NCBI GenBank assembly: GCA_035695105.1
Contig: DASSEV010000100.1
Coordinates: 1-12,957 of the forward strand
Reading direction: 5' to 3'
DNA: 12,957 bases
Source: JAICYJ01 sp035695105
GTDB lineage: Bacteria; Actinomycetota; Thermoleophilia; Gaiellales; JAICJC01
Shown here: one piece after another, positions 1 through 8,050 of the stretch
How the letters are laid out: each line of letters begins with the position of its first letter
Numbering within the stretch: position 1 is the stretch's first letter
Notes under the pieces: model-generated
The model's database searches: none
Told to the model about the DNA's origin: nothing
The model's input: the letters and a program-made list of their open reading frames with translations, nothing else
Position numbers and translations under genes: made by a program

Positions 1-76
1 CGATCCCGTCTGACCGTCATCGAAGTCAGCAGAAGCGGTGACGTGCTGAAGCCCGGCACCGCGCGCCATAAGACAC
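1..76. other. Left edge, no callable gene
   Basis: This stretch lies beyond the ftsH stop and holds no gene I can support. On the minus strand an ATG at 69 opens a frame that runs 23 codons to the window edge without a stop. It could be the start of the next gene, but it matches no family I recognise, and one plus-strand frame is also open here. In mycobacteria folate genes follow ftsH; nothing here lets me recognise one. Confidence 0.3.
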
Positions 77-101
77 GGGGTCAGGCCGGAGGCCTGACCC
101 C
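77..101. repeat. Perfect 11-bp inverted repeat (hairpin) just past ftsH
   Basis: The arms at 77-87 and 91-101 are perfect reverse complements (GGGGTCAGGCC and GGCCTGACCCC) around a 3-nt loop. The hairpin starts 13 bp after the ftsH stop on the transcribed strand, where a terminator is expected. The following minus-strand bases (GTGTCTTAT) are only a weak U-tract, so this may be a non-canonical terminator or an mRNA 3'-end stabiliser. The 10-mer GGCCTGACCC recurs at 10398-10407 in another intergenic hairpin, so it may be a dispersed repeat. Confidence 0.6.
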
Positions 102-114
102 GAGCGAGACCCGT

Positions 115-2082
<1,968 letters not shown>

Positions 2083-2105
2083 AGGGTGATCCGCCTACCT
2101 GCCTG

Positions 2106-2181
2106 GGGGGTGGATTGGAACGATATCACGGTGCATTTCCGGCTCATTGAGGCCCTTCCGGCGCGCGATGGATCCACCCCC
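2106..2181. repeat. 10-bp inverted repeat in the ftsH leader region
   Basis: GGGGGTGGAT at 2106-2115 and ATCCACCCCC at 2172-2181 are perfect reverse complements separated by 56 bp. They lie in the hpt-ftsH gap and flank the candidate -10 hexamer at 2120-2125. If transcription enters from hpt, the arms could pair in the RNA upstream of the ftsH ribosome binding site. Alternatively they could be two half-sites for a regulator, or chance. Nothing else in the 198-bp gap (2083-2280) looks coding. Confidence 0.4.
2120..2125 (-). promoter_or_regulatory. Candidate -10 element for ftsH
   Basis: On the minus strand TATCGT matches the actinobacterial TANNNT -10 pattern, 37 nt upstream of the ftsH GTG. 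This would give a short leader that includes the AGGCGG ribosome binding site. I see no convincing -35 hexamer at 16-18 bp spacing, so this is a weak call. Confidence 0.25.
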
Positions 2182-2280
2182 ACTACGCCGTTCGGCGCCC
2201 AGCGGTTCGCCGTGGGATCAATCATCTAGCGGGTCTATCGGCACCCCGCCCGGCCGACTTGACCGGCGACCCGGCAGCCG

Positions 2281-2856
2281 TCAGATCAGGTCTTCGGGCA
2301 GGCGCGCCTCGTCCAGCGCGGCCACGTAGGGCAGGCTGCGGTAGCGCTCGCCGTAGTCGAGCCCGTAGCCGATCGCGAACCGGTTCGGGATCTCGAAGCC
2401 GACGTAGCGGCAGCCGATGTCGGTCTGCCTGCGCTCCGGCTTGGTGAGCAGCGCGCAGATCTCCAGCGTGGCCGGCCCGCGGGCCTGGAGGTTGCGCACG
2501 AGATAGGACAGCGTCAGACCGGAGTCGACGATGTCCTCGATGATGATCACGTGCCGGCCCTCGATGTTCGCATCGAGATCCTTCAGGATCCGCACGACCC
2601 CCGACGAGTCGGTGCCGCTGCCGTAGCTGGAGACGGCCATGAAGTCGATCTCGCACGGGACGGTGATGCGCCGGACGAGATCCGCCATGAAGAAGACGGC
2701 GCCCTTGAGCACGCCGACCAGCAGCGGCTCGCGCCCCAGGTAGTCGCGCGAGATGTCCTCGCCCAGCTCGGCGATCCGGGCCTGCAGGGATTCCTCGTCG
2801 ACCAGCGTCTCGGCGATCAGCTGGTCGGGATCGAGAGCCGTGAGGTCGCCGCTCAT
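2281..2856 (-). CDS. hpt: Hypoxanthine phosphoribosyltransferase
   Basis: This purine-salvage enzyme converts hypoxanthine (and usually guanine) plus PRPP to IMP or GMP in the cytosol. The 191-aa product shows the type I phosphoribosyltransferase PRPP loop IIIEDIVDSG (104-113). It also has LVGVLKGAVFFMADL (46-60), typical of the family's early catalytic loop, the flexible-loop region SSYGSGTDSSG (76-86), and the base-recognition segment VGFEIPNRFAIGYGLDY (152-168). Length is normal for bacterial Hpt. The ATG overlaps the tilS stop as ATGA (2853-2856), which implies translational coupling; there is no strong Shine-Dalgarno close to the start. The order tilS-hpt-ftsH is conserved in many Gram-positive bacteria. 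The same frame stays open upstream to 3672, but that extension is an antisense-phase shadow of tilS. Confidence 0.97.
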   Translation of the reverse strand: MSGDLTALDPDQLIAETLVDEESLQARIAELGEDISRDYLGREPLLVGVLKGAVFFMADLVRRITVPCEIDFMAVSSYGSGTDSSGVVRILKDLDANIEGRHVIIIEDIVDSGLTLSYLVRNLQARGPATLEICALLTKPERRQTDIGCRYVGFEIPNRFAIGYGLDYGERYRSLPYVAALDEARLPEDLI

Positions 2857-3782
2857 GGGCGCGCAGAATACCTCGCCGGCGGCCCGAAGCTGAGCGCCGA
2901 CCGCTCGCGCACGGCCTCCACGTCGGCGCCCAGCGACAGGCGCTCCACGCCCGACCGTCGCTCCGCCAGCTCCTCCAGCCGGCCGGTCAGTTGCCGGGGC
3001 AGGCGAAGCGGCCTCCCGGCGGCACGCTCGGCCGCCTCGCGCAGCACCAGCACGCGCAGCGCCCGCGGCAGGGCGGCCAGCCGGTCGAGGTCGAGCGGAT
3101 CGCCGACATGCTCGCCCGTCAGCTCGGCCAGCAGGTCGTCGAGCTCGCCGAGCAGCTCCGCCGACCGGGCCAGGTTCACCTCGGCGCCGGGGTGCACGCG
3201 TGCCAGCGCCGGCATCACGTCGCTCCGGATCATGTTGCGGCGCAGGGCGGTGTCGCCGTTGGTCTCGTCCAGCCGGGGCCGCAGGCCGCGGCTCGCACAC
3301 CAGGCCCGCGTCTCGGCGGCTGTCAGGCAGAGGAGCGGCCGCACGATCCCGTTCGCGGCGGGCCGCATCGCCCGCAGCGCGCGCGGGCCGGACGACGACG
3401 CCAGCCGGTAGACGACCGTCTCGGCCTGGTCGCTGAGCGTGTGCCCGGTCGCGATCGGCCGCCCCTCGGCCCGCTCGCGCGCGACCGCGTACCGCGCCTC
3501 TCTCGCCCGCGCCTCGACGTTGCCTCCTGAGGCGACGTCGACGGCGACCACCTCGGCTCCCAGCGATGCGCAGTGCGCGGCGTCGGCCAGCCCGGCCTCT
3601 CCGCGCAGCCCGTGCTCGACGTGGAGGGCCTCCACCGCGTACCCGAGATCCCGGAGCACGCCCCACAGGCATAGCGAGTCGGCTCCGCCGGACACCAGGG
3701 CGAGCACCGGCTCGGCCGGCCGGAGCAGCTCGTGCTGCTCGATGTACCCGGCGACGCGGTGCTCAGCGGGGGGCTGACTCAT
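2853..3782 (-). CDS. tilS: tRNA(Ile)-lysidine synthetase
   Basis: TilS attaches lysine to C34 of the CAU-anticodon tRNA-Ile using ATP, changing its charging and decoding from Met to Ile; it is normally essential. The 309-aa product has the N-type ATP pyrophosphatase loop SGGADS (31-36), the family segment GHTLSDQAET (113-122; DDQAET is more usual) and RRNMIRSDVMPAL (181-193), matching the RNxIR..v.PxL block. It is short compared with E. coli TilS and seems to lack the C-terminal TilS domain, as in many actinobacteria. I chose the ATG at 3782 because it places the P-loop at residue 31. An in-frame ATG at 3854 would add 24 low-complexity residues inside the upstream gene. The start overlaps the upstream zinc-ribbon gene by 20 bp, and the stop overlaps hpt by 4 bp. 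Confidence 0.95.
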   Translation of the reverse strand: MSQPPAEHRVAGYIEQHELLRPAEPVLALVSGGADSLCLWGVLRDLGYAVEALHVEHGLRGEAGLADAAHCASLGAEVVAVDVASGGNVEARAREARYAVARERAEGRPIATGHTLSDQAETVVYRLASSSGPRALRAMRPAANGIVRPLLCLTAAETRAWCASRGLRPRLDETNGDTALRRNMIRSDVMPALARVHPGAEVNLARSAELLGELDDLLAELTGEHVGDPLDLDRLAALPRALRVLVLREAAERAAGRPLRLPRQLTGRLEELAERRSGVERLSLGADVEAVRERSALSFGPPARYSARP

Positions 3783-4296
3783 CCGGCCGCACGAACCGAC
3801 GGACGTAGGTGGTGCCGAGCTCGATGTAGCGGGCGTGAGCGGTCTCGGCGGCATCGACGTCGCCGGCGGCGGTCGCCCGCTCGACCTCGGTCTGCAGCGC
3901 CGTCAGCTTCTCCTCGAGCCGGATCCGCAGCACATCCTCCTTCTCCAGCTCCTCCGACCGCCCGGCAAGCGCGACCGCCCGCGGGCCCCAGGCGCTACGG
4001 AGGCCCGACAGCTCCTCGTCGGCCTCGAGCCGCTCGAGCCCCGCCGCAGCCAGCGGCGCAAGGCGCTCCTCGTCGAAGCGCACCGCCACCACCGGCCCGT
4101 CGCCCGCACCGGGCTGGAAGCTGCCCCCGCAGGTGCAGGGGGCGAGCACCCGCACGATCTCGTCCTCGATGCCCTCGCTGCCGAGACGGAAGCTGCCGGG
4201 GTCAGCCACGGCCAGCCGCACCAGCCCCACCTCGACCGGCGCCATGTCGAGATCGACGGTGCGGCCGCAGGCCCCGCAGTGCCAGAGATCGCTCAC
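3763..4296 (-). CDS. Uncharacterised zinc-ribbon / coiled-coil protein
   Basis: I do not recognise this 177-aa protein. The N-terminal half has a CxxC pair (C7, C10) and a CxC pair (C54, C56, followed by GG), spaced like a split zinc ribbon. The C-terminal half (about 105-165) is charged and heptad-like, with many Glu, Arg and Leu, suggesting a helical hairpin or coiled coil. No signal peptide or membrane segment is visible, so it is probably cytosolic. The start is GTG at 4296; the preceding hydrolase stop ends 9 bp before it, and only a weak GTAGG-like ribosome site lies upstream. The stop lies 20 bp inside tilS, so expression is probably coupled to that tRNA-modification gene. A nucleic-acid-binding or scaffolding role is possible but is inference only. 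The ordered cysteine pairs and tight operon fit argue that it is real. Confidence 0.75.
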   Translation of the reverse strand: MSDLWHCGACGRTVDLDMAPVEVGLVRLAVADPGSFRLGSEGIEDEIVRVLAPCTCGGSFQPGAGDGPVVAVRFDEERLAPLAAAGLERLEADEELSGLRSAWGPRAVALAGRSEELEKEDVLRIRLEEKLTALQTEVERATAAGDVDAAETAHARYIELGTTYVRRFVRPDESAPR

Positions 4297-4305
4297 GCAG
4301 GCAGC

Positions 4306-5106
4306 CTACAGCCAGCCGTCGAGCGCCCGGCGGCACGCGAAGGGCGCCTCCAGCGTTGGCATGTGGCCGCAGCCGGGCAGCACCCGGGCCGTGCCGCGCA
4401 GCGCTGCGGCGAGCAGCTCTCCGTTGGCCGCATGGACGTCGTCCTCGCCCCAGATCGTGAGCGAGCGGCAGCCGACCATCGCGGAGGGCTCGCGCAGGTC
4501 GAGGCCGTGCAGCATCGGCAGGTAGTCCTCGAGAGCCGGGGATGCGGCCGCGGCGTGCCGGATCATCCGCTCGCCCAGCGGCGGCGCCACCGCGTTCGGA
4601 TACCGCATGCCGACGAACCAGCCGAACACCAGCCCGCGGCCGGCGCGCGTCCCGGCCAGCGGCCGCGCCGCCGCCTCGGCGAGCCGGGCGACGGCCGGCG
4701 CCCAGGGAACCAGGTGCCGGGCGGGCCCCAGCTGCAGCGGCACCATCCCGACCGGGGACATGCAGACCAGCGCCCTGACTGGGTGCCTCGCCGCCCAGTG
4801 CACGCAGATCGGCGCGCCCAGCGAATGGCCGAGCAGCGCCGGCGCCTCGACGCCGGCCAGGACCATGGCTGCGGCCAGGTCGTCGGCAGCCGCGTCGAGG
4901 TTCCAGGGCACCAGCCGGTCGCTGCCGCCATGCCCGTGCAGGTCGGGCAGCAGCACGCGGCGCCCGGTGGCCGCGATAGCCCGCGCCAGCGGCAGCAGGT
5001 AGGCGGGGCTTCCGAGCAGCCCGTGCAGCATGACCACGGGCGGGCCCTCGCCGTGCTCGAGGAAGTTGACGCGGCGGCCGCGAAGCACGACGCTCTGCCG
5101 GTGCAC
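4306..5106 (-). CDS. Alpha/beta-fold hydrolase
   Basis: This 266-aa product has a complete alpha/beta-hydrolase signature: the oxyanion-hole motif HGLLGS (28-33), LPDLHGHGGSD (53-63), the nucleophile elbow GHSLGA with Ser95 (93-98), an acid region IWGEDD and the catalytic His in GCGHMPTLEAP near the C terminus. A cap region lies between the serine and acid segments. It probably hydrolyses an ester, lactone, C-C or epoxide-type bond of a small molecule; the substrate cannot be read from sequence. No secretion signal is visible. The GTG start at 5106 puts the first strand (SVVLRGRRVNFLEHGEG) where the family expects it. The open frame extends to 5814, but that part is antisense to the methyltransferase. 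There is no Shine-Dalgarno; a TATCGT hexamer ends 7 nt upstream, which suggests a leaderless mRNA. It is the first gene of the operon leading to ftsH. Confidence 0.9.
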   Translation of the reverse strand: MHRQSVVLRGRRVNFLEHGEGPPVVMLHGLLGSPAYLLPLARAIAATGRRVLLPDLHGHGGSDRLVPWNLDAAADDLAAAMVLAGVEAPALLGHSLGAPICVHWAARHPVRALVCMSPVGMVPLQLGPARHLVPWAPAVARLAEAAARPLAGTRAGRGLVFGWFVGMRYPNAVAPPLGERMIRHAAAASPALEDYLPMLHGLDLREPSAMVGCRSLTIWGEDDVHAANGELLAAALRGTARVLPGCGHMPTLEAPFACRRALDGWL

Positions 5107-5949
5107 GGTCGGGACGATAGCGCCAGCAGCTGGGACGCCACCGCGGCCGCCTGGGAGCGCAACCGCGAGCGGATGTGGGCCGCAACCCACCCCGTGGGCG
5201 AGGGGCTGGTCGAGATGGCCGCTCCGCAGCCGGGCGAGGTGGTGCTCGAGCTGGCGGCCGGCGCCGGTGACACCGGGCTGCTCGCGCTCGACCGGATCGG
5301 CGACGCGGGCCGCCTGATCCTGAGCGACAGCTCCGAGGGCATGCTGGGTGCCGCGGGCCGCAACGCCGAGCGGTACGGCGGCGGTACGCGTCCGGCGAAC
5401 CTCGAGCTCCGCCGCATCGACGCCGAGGCGATCGACATGCCGGACGGCAGCGTCGACGTGGTGCTCTGCCGGTGGGGCTACATGCTCCTCGACGACCCTG
5501 TGGCCGCACTGTCCGAGACGCGGCGCATCCTGCGCGGCCCGGCGGGTCGTGTGGCGCTCGCCGTGTGGGCGGGTAGGGAGCGCAACCCCTGGAACACCGC
5601 CGCCGGCGGCCCGCTGGCCGACCGGGGGCTGGTACCACACGCACAACCGCATGAGCCGGGGATGTACCGACTCGCCGACCCGGTGGAGCTCGAGCGGCTG
5701 ATCCGCGCCGCCGGCTTCACCTCGGTCGAGCTGCGCGAGCTGCCGGTGACGTGGCGGTTCGGCGACCTCGACGAGCAGTGGGCCGTGATGACCGAGATCT
5801 CGCCGTCGCTGCACGCGGCGCTGGAGCAGCTCGATCCGCGGGAGCTGGCGGCCCTCCGTACCGACGTGGCCGCGCGGTCGGAGCCGTATCGCACCGACGA
5901 CGGCTACGAGCTGCCCGGCGTCTCCATCGGCGCGCTCGCGTCCGGTTGA
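5101..5949 (+). CDS. Class I SAM-dependent methyltransferase
   Basis: This 282-aa protein has a Rossmann methyltransferase core. SAM-binding motif I is LELAAGAGDTG (49-59), an acidic residue ends strand 2 (D76 in LILSDSS), and a motif-II-like stretch IDMPDGSVDVVLCRWGYML follows. It resembles UbiE/Methyltransf_11-type enzymes acting on small molecules; the substrate is unknown. An N-terminal helix (SSWDATAAAWERNRERMW) of the kind seen in related methyltransferases favours a start upstream of the ATG at 5173. GTG at 5101 is the best fit, and GTG at 5053 is an alternative inside the hydrolase gene. No Shine-Dalgarno precedes either. The 5101 start codon shares the GTGCAC palindrome with the divergent hydrolase start. 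The gene ends 10 bp from the convergent cyclase gene, with no visible terminator between them. Confidence 0.88.
   Translation: MHGRDDSASSWDATAAAWERNRERMWAATHPVGEGLVEMAAPQPGEVVLELAAGAGDTGLLALDRIGDAGRLILSDSSEGMLGAAGRNAERYGGGTRPANLELRRIDAEAIDMPDGSVDVVLCRWGYMLLDDPVAALSETRRILRGPAGRVALAVWAGRERNPWNTAAGGPLADRGLVPHAQPHEPGMYRLADPVELERLIRAAGFTSVELRELPVTWRFGDLDEQWAVMTEISPSLHAALEQLDPRELAALRTDVAARSEPYRTDDGYELPGVSIGALASG
5114..5119 (-). promoter_or_regulatory. Candidate leaderless -10 for the hydrolase operon
   Basis: On the minus strand TATCGT (TANNNT) ends 7 nt before the hydrolase GTG at 5106. That spacing would put the transcription start at or very near the start codon, consistent with the missing ribosome binding site. 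No good -35 is visible, and the element lies inside the methyltransferase coding region. Confidence 0.35.
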
Positions 5950-5959
5950 CGGCGCCTGC

Positions 5960-6952
5960 CTACGCGGCGGCCAGCGTCCGGCCGCCGCCCGAGGTCTTCG
6001 CGCGGTAGGCCGCCTCGTCGGCCAGCCGGTAGAGCTCGTGCGGGGGCAGGCCGCTGAGATCGACGGCCACGCCTCCGGAGAACGACCAGCCGCCGTCGCC
6101 CGCGTCCCGGAGTTCCTGCTGGGCTCTGTCGGCGACTGCCAGGGCCGCGTCGACGCCGCCGTCCGGGAGGATCACGGCGAACTCGTCACCGCCCAGCCGG
6201 CAGGGCAGGTCACCGGCACGCACCGCTGCACGCAGCGCGGCCGCCGCCGCGCGCAGCGCCGCGTCACCGGCGAGGTGGCCGCCGCCGTCGTTGATCGACT
6301 TGAGACCGTCCAGATCGAGCACCAGCAGGCCGACCGGCCGGCCGCTGCGATCGGAGCGAGCCAGCACCTGCTGGAGATGATCCTCGAAGAACCGCCGGTT
6401 GTGCAGGCCCGTCAGCTGGTCGCGGTGGGCCAGCTCGCGCGCCTGCTCGTAGAGCATCGCGTTGTGCAGCGATGTGGCGACGACGTCGCACACGGCCTGG
6501 CAGAACTCGACGTCCTGCGGCGTGAACGCCCGGTCGTTGACGTCGGCGATCTCCATCAGCCCGATCGTGTCGCCCCGGGCGACGAGCGGGAGCATCAGCA
6601 GCGACTTGAATCCGAGCCGCGCGATCAGCTCGCGCTCGACGGAATCGTCGCGAGGGTTCGACGACCGCACCTGAAGCGGACGCTGCGTCTGCAGCACCAG
6701 CCCGGTCGACGGAAACTCGGAGACCGGATACTCGTGCTCCTCCTCGGCCAGCGAGTTGGCGCCGTGGCTGTGGTGGGCCAGCGTGACGAGCACGTCGCGC
6801 TCACGGTCCCAGCGCGAGACGGCGGTGCCGGTGGCGCCCGTCAGCCGCGAGACTCGGTCGAGCAGCACCGTCAGCACGTCGCTCAGGTCGAGGCTCGACG
6901 AGAGCGCACGCGACAGCTCGAGCAGTGCCTGCAGACGGTTGGGGGGCGCCAT
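5960..6952 (-). CDS. GAF-GGDEF diguanylate cyclase (downstream paralogue)
   Basis: This enzyme probably makes cyclic di-GMP from two GTP under control of a GAF sensor domain. The 330-aa product has a short N-terminal helix, a GAF domain (about 23-165) and a GGDEF domain (about 170-330). The active-site motif GGDEF is intact (254-258), and an RxxD product-inhibition site, RAGD (245-248), lies exactly five residues before it. DLDGLKSIND (213-222) supplies the metal-binding aspartate; Leu replaces the usual Phe of DxFK. DQLTGLHNRRFF is canonical. It has no membrane segment or signal peptide, so it is a soluble sensor of unknown ligand. It is the second gene of a tandem pair, 32 bp after its paralogue, and both begin MAP-NRLQAL, which supports the start. 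No clear Shine-Dalgarno is present; a 16-bp palindrome abuts the ATG. Confidence 0.95.
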   Translation of the reverse strand: MAPPNRLQALLELSRALSSSLDLSDVLTVLLDRVSRLTGATGTAVSRWDRERDVLVTLAHHSHGANSLAEEEHEYPVSEFPSTGLVLQTQRPLQVRSSNPRDDSVERELIARLGFKSLLMLPLVARGDTIGLMEIADVNDRAFTPQDVEFCQAVCDVVATSLHNAMLYEQARELAHRDQLTGLHNRRFFEDHLQQVLARSDRSGRPVGLLVLDLDGLKSINDGGGHLAGDAALRAAAAALRAAVRAGDLPCRLGGDEFAVILPDGGVDAALAVADRAQQELRDAGDGGWSFSGGVAVDLSGLPPHELYRLADEAAYRAKTSGGGRTLAAA

Positions 6953-6968
6953 GGCCTATTAATCGGCC
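6953..6968. promoter_or_regulatory. 16-bp near-perfect palindrome abutting the cyclase ATG
   Basis: GGCCTATTAATCGGCC reads as GGCC-N-ATTAAT-N-GGCC, with only one mismatched pair (14 of 16 positions symmetric). It ends directly against the start codon of the downstream GAF-GGDEF gene. The AT core stands out in this GC-rich region, and minus-strand ATTAAT matches TATAAT at 4 of 6 positions. It could be an operator, an internal promoter or a small hairpin that hides the start codon. Confidence 0.4.
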
Positions 6969-6984
6969 GAACTGCGAGCCGGAT

Positions 6985-7989
6985 CTAGTGCTGCTGTGCG
7001 ACCAGCGTGCGGGCGCCACCGGCCGTCTTCGCCCGATAGGCGGCGATGTCGGCCGTCCGGTAGAGCTCGTAGGGCGTGGCCAGCTCATCGCCCGACATGG
7101 CGACGCCGCCGGAGAAGCTGTACTGGCCCTTGCCCAGCTGGCGCAGGCGCTTCTGCGCGCGCTCGGCCACGAGCTCCGCGGCGGCGGCCTCCGCCCCGGG
7201 CAGGATCACGGCGAACTCGTCGCCTCCCAGGCGGCAGGGCACGTCGCCGAGGCGGCAGGAGCCGCGCAGCGAGTCCGCGGCTGCGCGCAGCGCCTCGTCA
7301 CCGGCCGGGTGGCCGCCGAGATCGTTGATGCGCTTGAGGCCGTCGAGGTCGATGACGAGCAGCGCCAGCGGCTCGCCGCTGCGGTGGCTGCGCGCGACCG
7401 CGGCGGCCAGCTGCTCCTCGAAGCAGTGGCGGTTGTAGAGCTGGGTGACCTGATCGCGCAGCGCCATCTCCTTGACCTGCTCGTAGAGCTGCGCGTTGCG
7501 CACCGCCGTGGCCACCACGTCGCACAGGGCCTGGCAGAACTCCACGTCGTGAGCGTCGAACTCGCGGTCGTCCGTGTCCACGATCTCCATCAGGCCGATC
7601 GACTCACCGCGCGCGACCAGCGGCAGCATCAGCAGCGACCCGAGCCCGCGCTCGGCGAGCAGCCTGCGCTCGTTCGGGTCGTCCTCAGGCCGCGACACAC
7701 GGATCTGCAGCGGCATCTGCTCGTCCAGCACGCGCCGGCTGGCGGGGTAGTCCGCCAGGTAGTACAGCCGGTCCTCCGGGATGCTGACCCGATCCTCGTT
7801 CGAGAGATACTCGGTCAGCTGCACGAGCACGTCGCGGTCGCGATCCCAGGTCGACAGGTCGGCGGCGATCGCACCGGTCAGCTCGGCGGCGTGAGAGGTG
7901 AACTGCTCCAGCACCTCGGCCAGGTCGAGGCTGGACGAGAGGGTGCGGGACAGGTCGAACAGCGCCTGCAAGCGGTTCTGCGGGGCCAT
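6985..7989 (-). CDS. GAF-GGDEF diguanylate cyclase (upstream paralogue)
   Basis: The 334-aa product has the same architecture as the next gene: an N-terminal helix, a GAF domain (about 23-165) and a GGDEF domain (about 172-334). The GGDEF motif is intact (255-259), with an RLGD inhibition site (246-249) five residues upstream and metal-site DLDGLKRIND (214-223). The entry motif is DQVTQLYNRHCF; its TQLYNRH differs from the canonical TGLxNRR found in the paralogue, so the catalytic domain is slightly diverged. No transmembrane segment is visible. The ATG at 7989 follows a GAGGGGG Shine-Dalgarno by one base, the clearest ribosome site of the pair. The gene is divergent from the nucleoside phosphorylase across 61 bp, and transcription probably continues into the downstream paralogue. 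The two genes are most simply a local tandem duplication whose GAF halves have diverged most (for example residues 60-110). Confidence 0.95.
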   Translation of the reverse strand: MAPQNRLQALFDLSRTLSSSLDLAEVLEQFTSHAAELTGAIAADLSTWDRDRDVLVQLTEYLSNEDRVSIPEDRLYYLADYPASRRVLDEQMPLQIRVSRPEDDPNERRLLAERGLGSLLMLPLVARGESIGLMEIVDTDDREFDAHDVEFCQALCDVVATAVRNAQLYEQVKEMALRDQVTQLYNRHCFEEQLAAAVARSHRSGEPLALLVIDLDGLKRINDLGGHPAGDEALRAAADSLRGSCRLGDVPCRLGGDEFAVILPGAEAAAAELVAERAQKRLRQLGKGQYSFSGGVAMSGDELATPYELYRTADIAAYRAKTAGGARTLVAQQH

Positions 7990-8036
7990 ACCCCCTCATC
8001 GGCGAAACGACCCGCTCGCTTGATCGGGGAATTCCA

Positions 8037-8042
8037 TAAGCT
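8037..8042 (+). promoter_or_regulatory. Candidate leaderless -10 for the phosphorylase-lipid kinase pair
   Basis: TAAGCT fits TANNNT and ends 8 nt before the ATG at 8051, which has no Shine-Dalgarno. The spacing suits a leaderless or nearly leaderless transcript. No convincing -35 is present at 16-18 bp. The site lies in the 61-bp divergent gap shared with the cyclase pair. Confidence 0.3.
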
Positions 8043-8050
8043 GCGCCACC

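Noticed and set aside
2857..3672. N-terminal extension of hpt to an ATG at 3672
   Set aside because: The extension is out-of-frame tilS sequence, Arg/Ala/Gly-rich, and Hpt has its normal length from 2856.
3783..3854. Longer tilS start at 3854
   Set aside because: It adds 24 Pro/Ser/Thr-rich residues deep in the upstream gene; the start at 3782 puts the P-loop at the usual distance.
3835..5100. Upstream extension of the methyltransferase frame
   Set aside because: It is antisense to the zinc-ribbon and hydrolase genes and has shadow composition; the methyltransferase fold begins at about 5131.
5107..5814. Hydrolase extended to an ATG at 5814
   Set aside because: The extra 236 codons are antisense to the methyltransferase and show no domain; the fold starts just after 5106.
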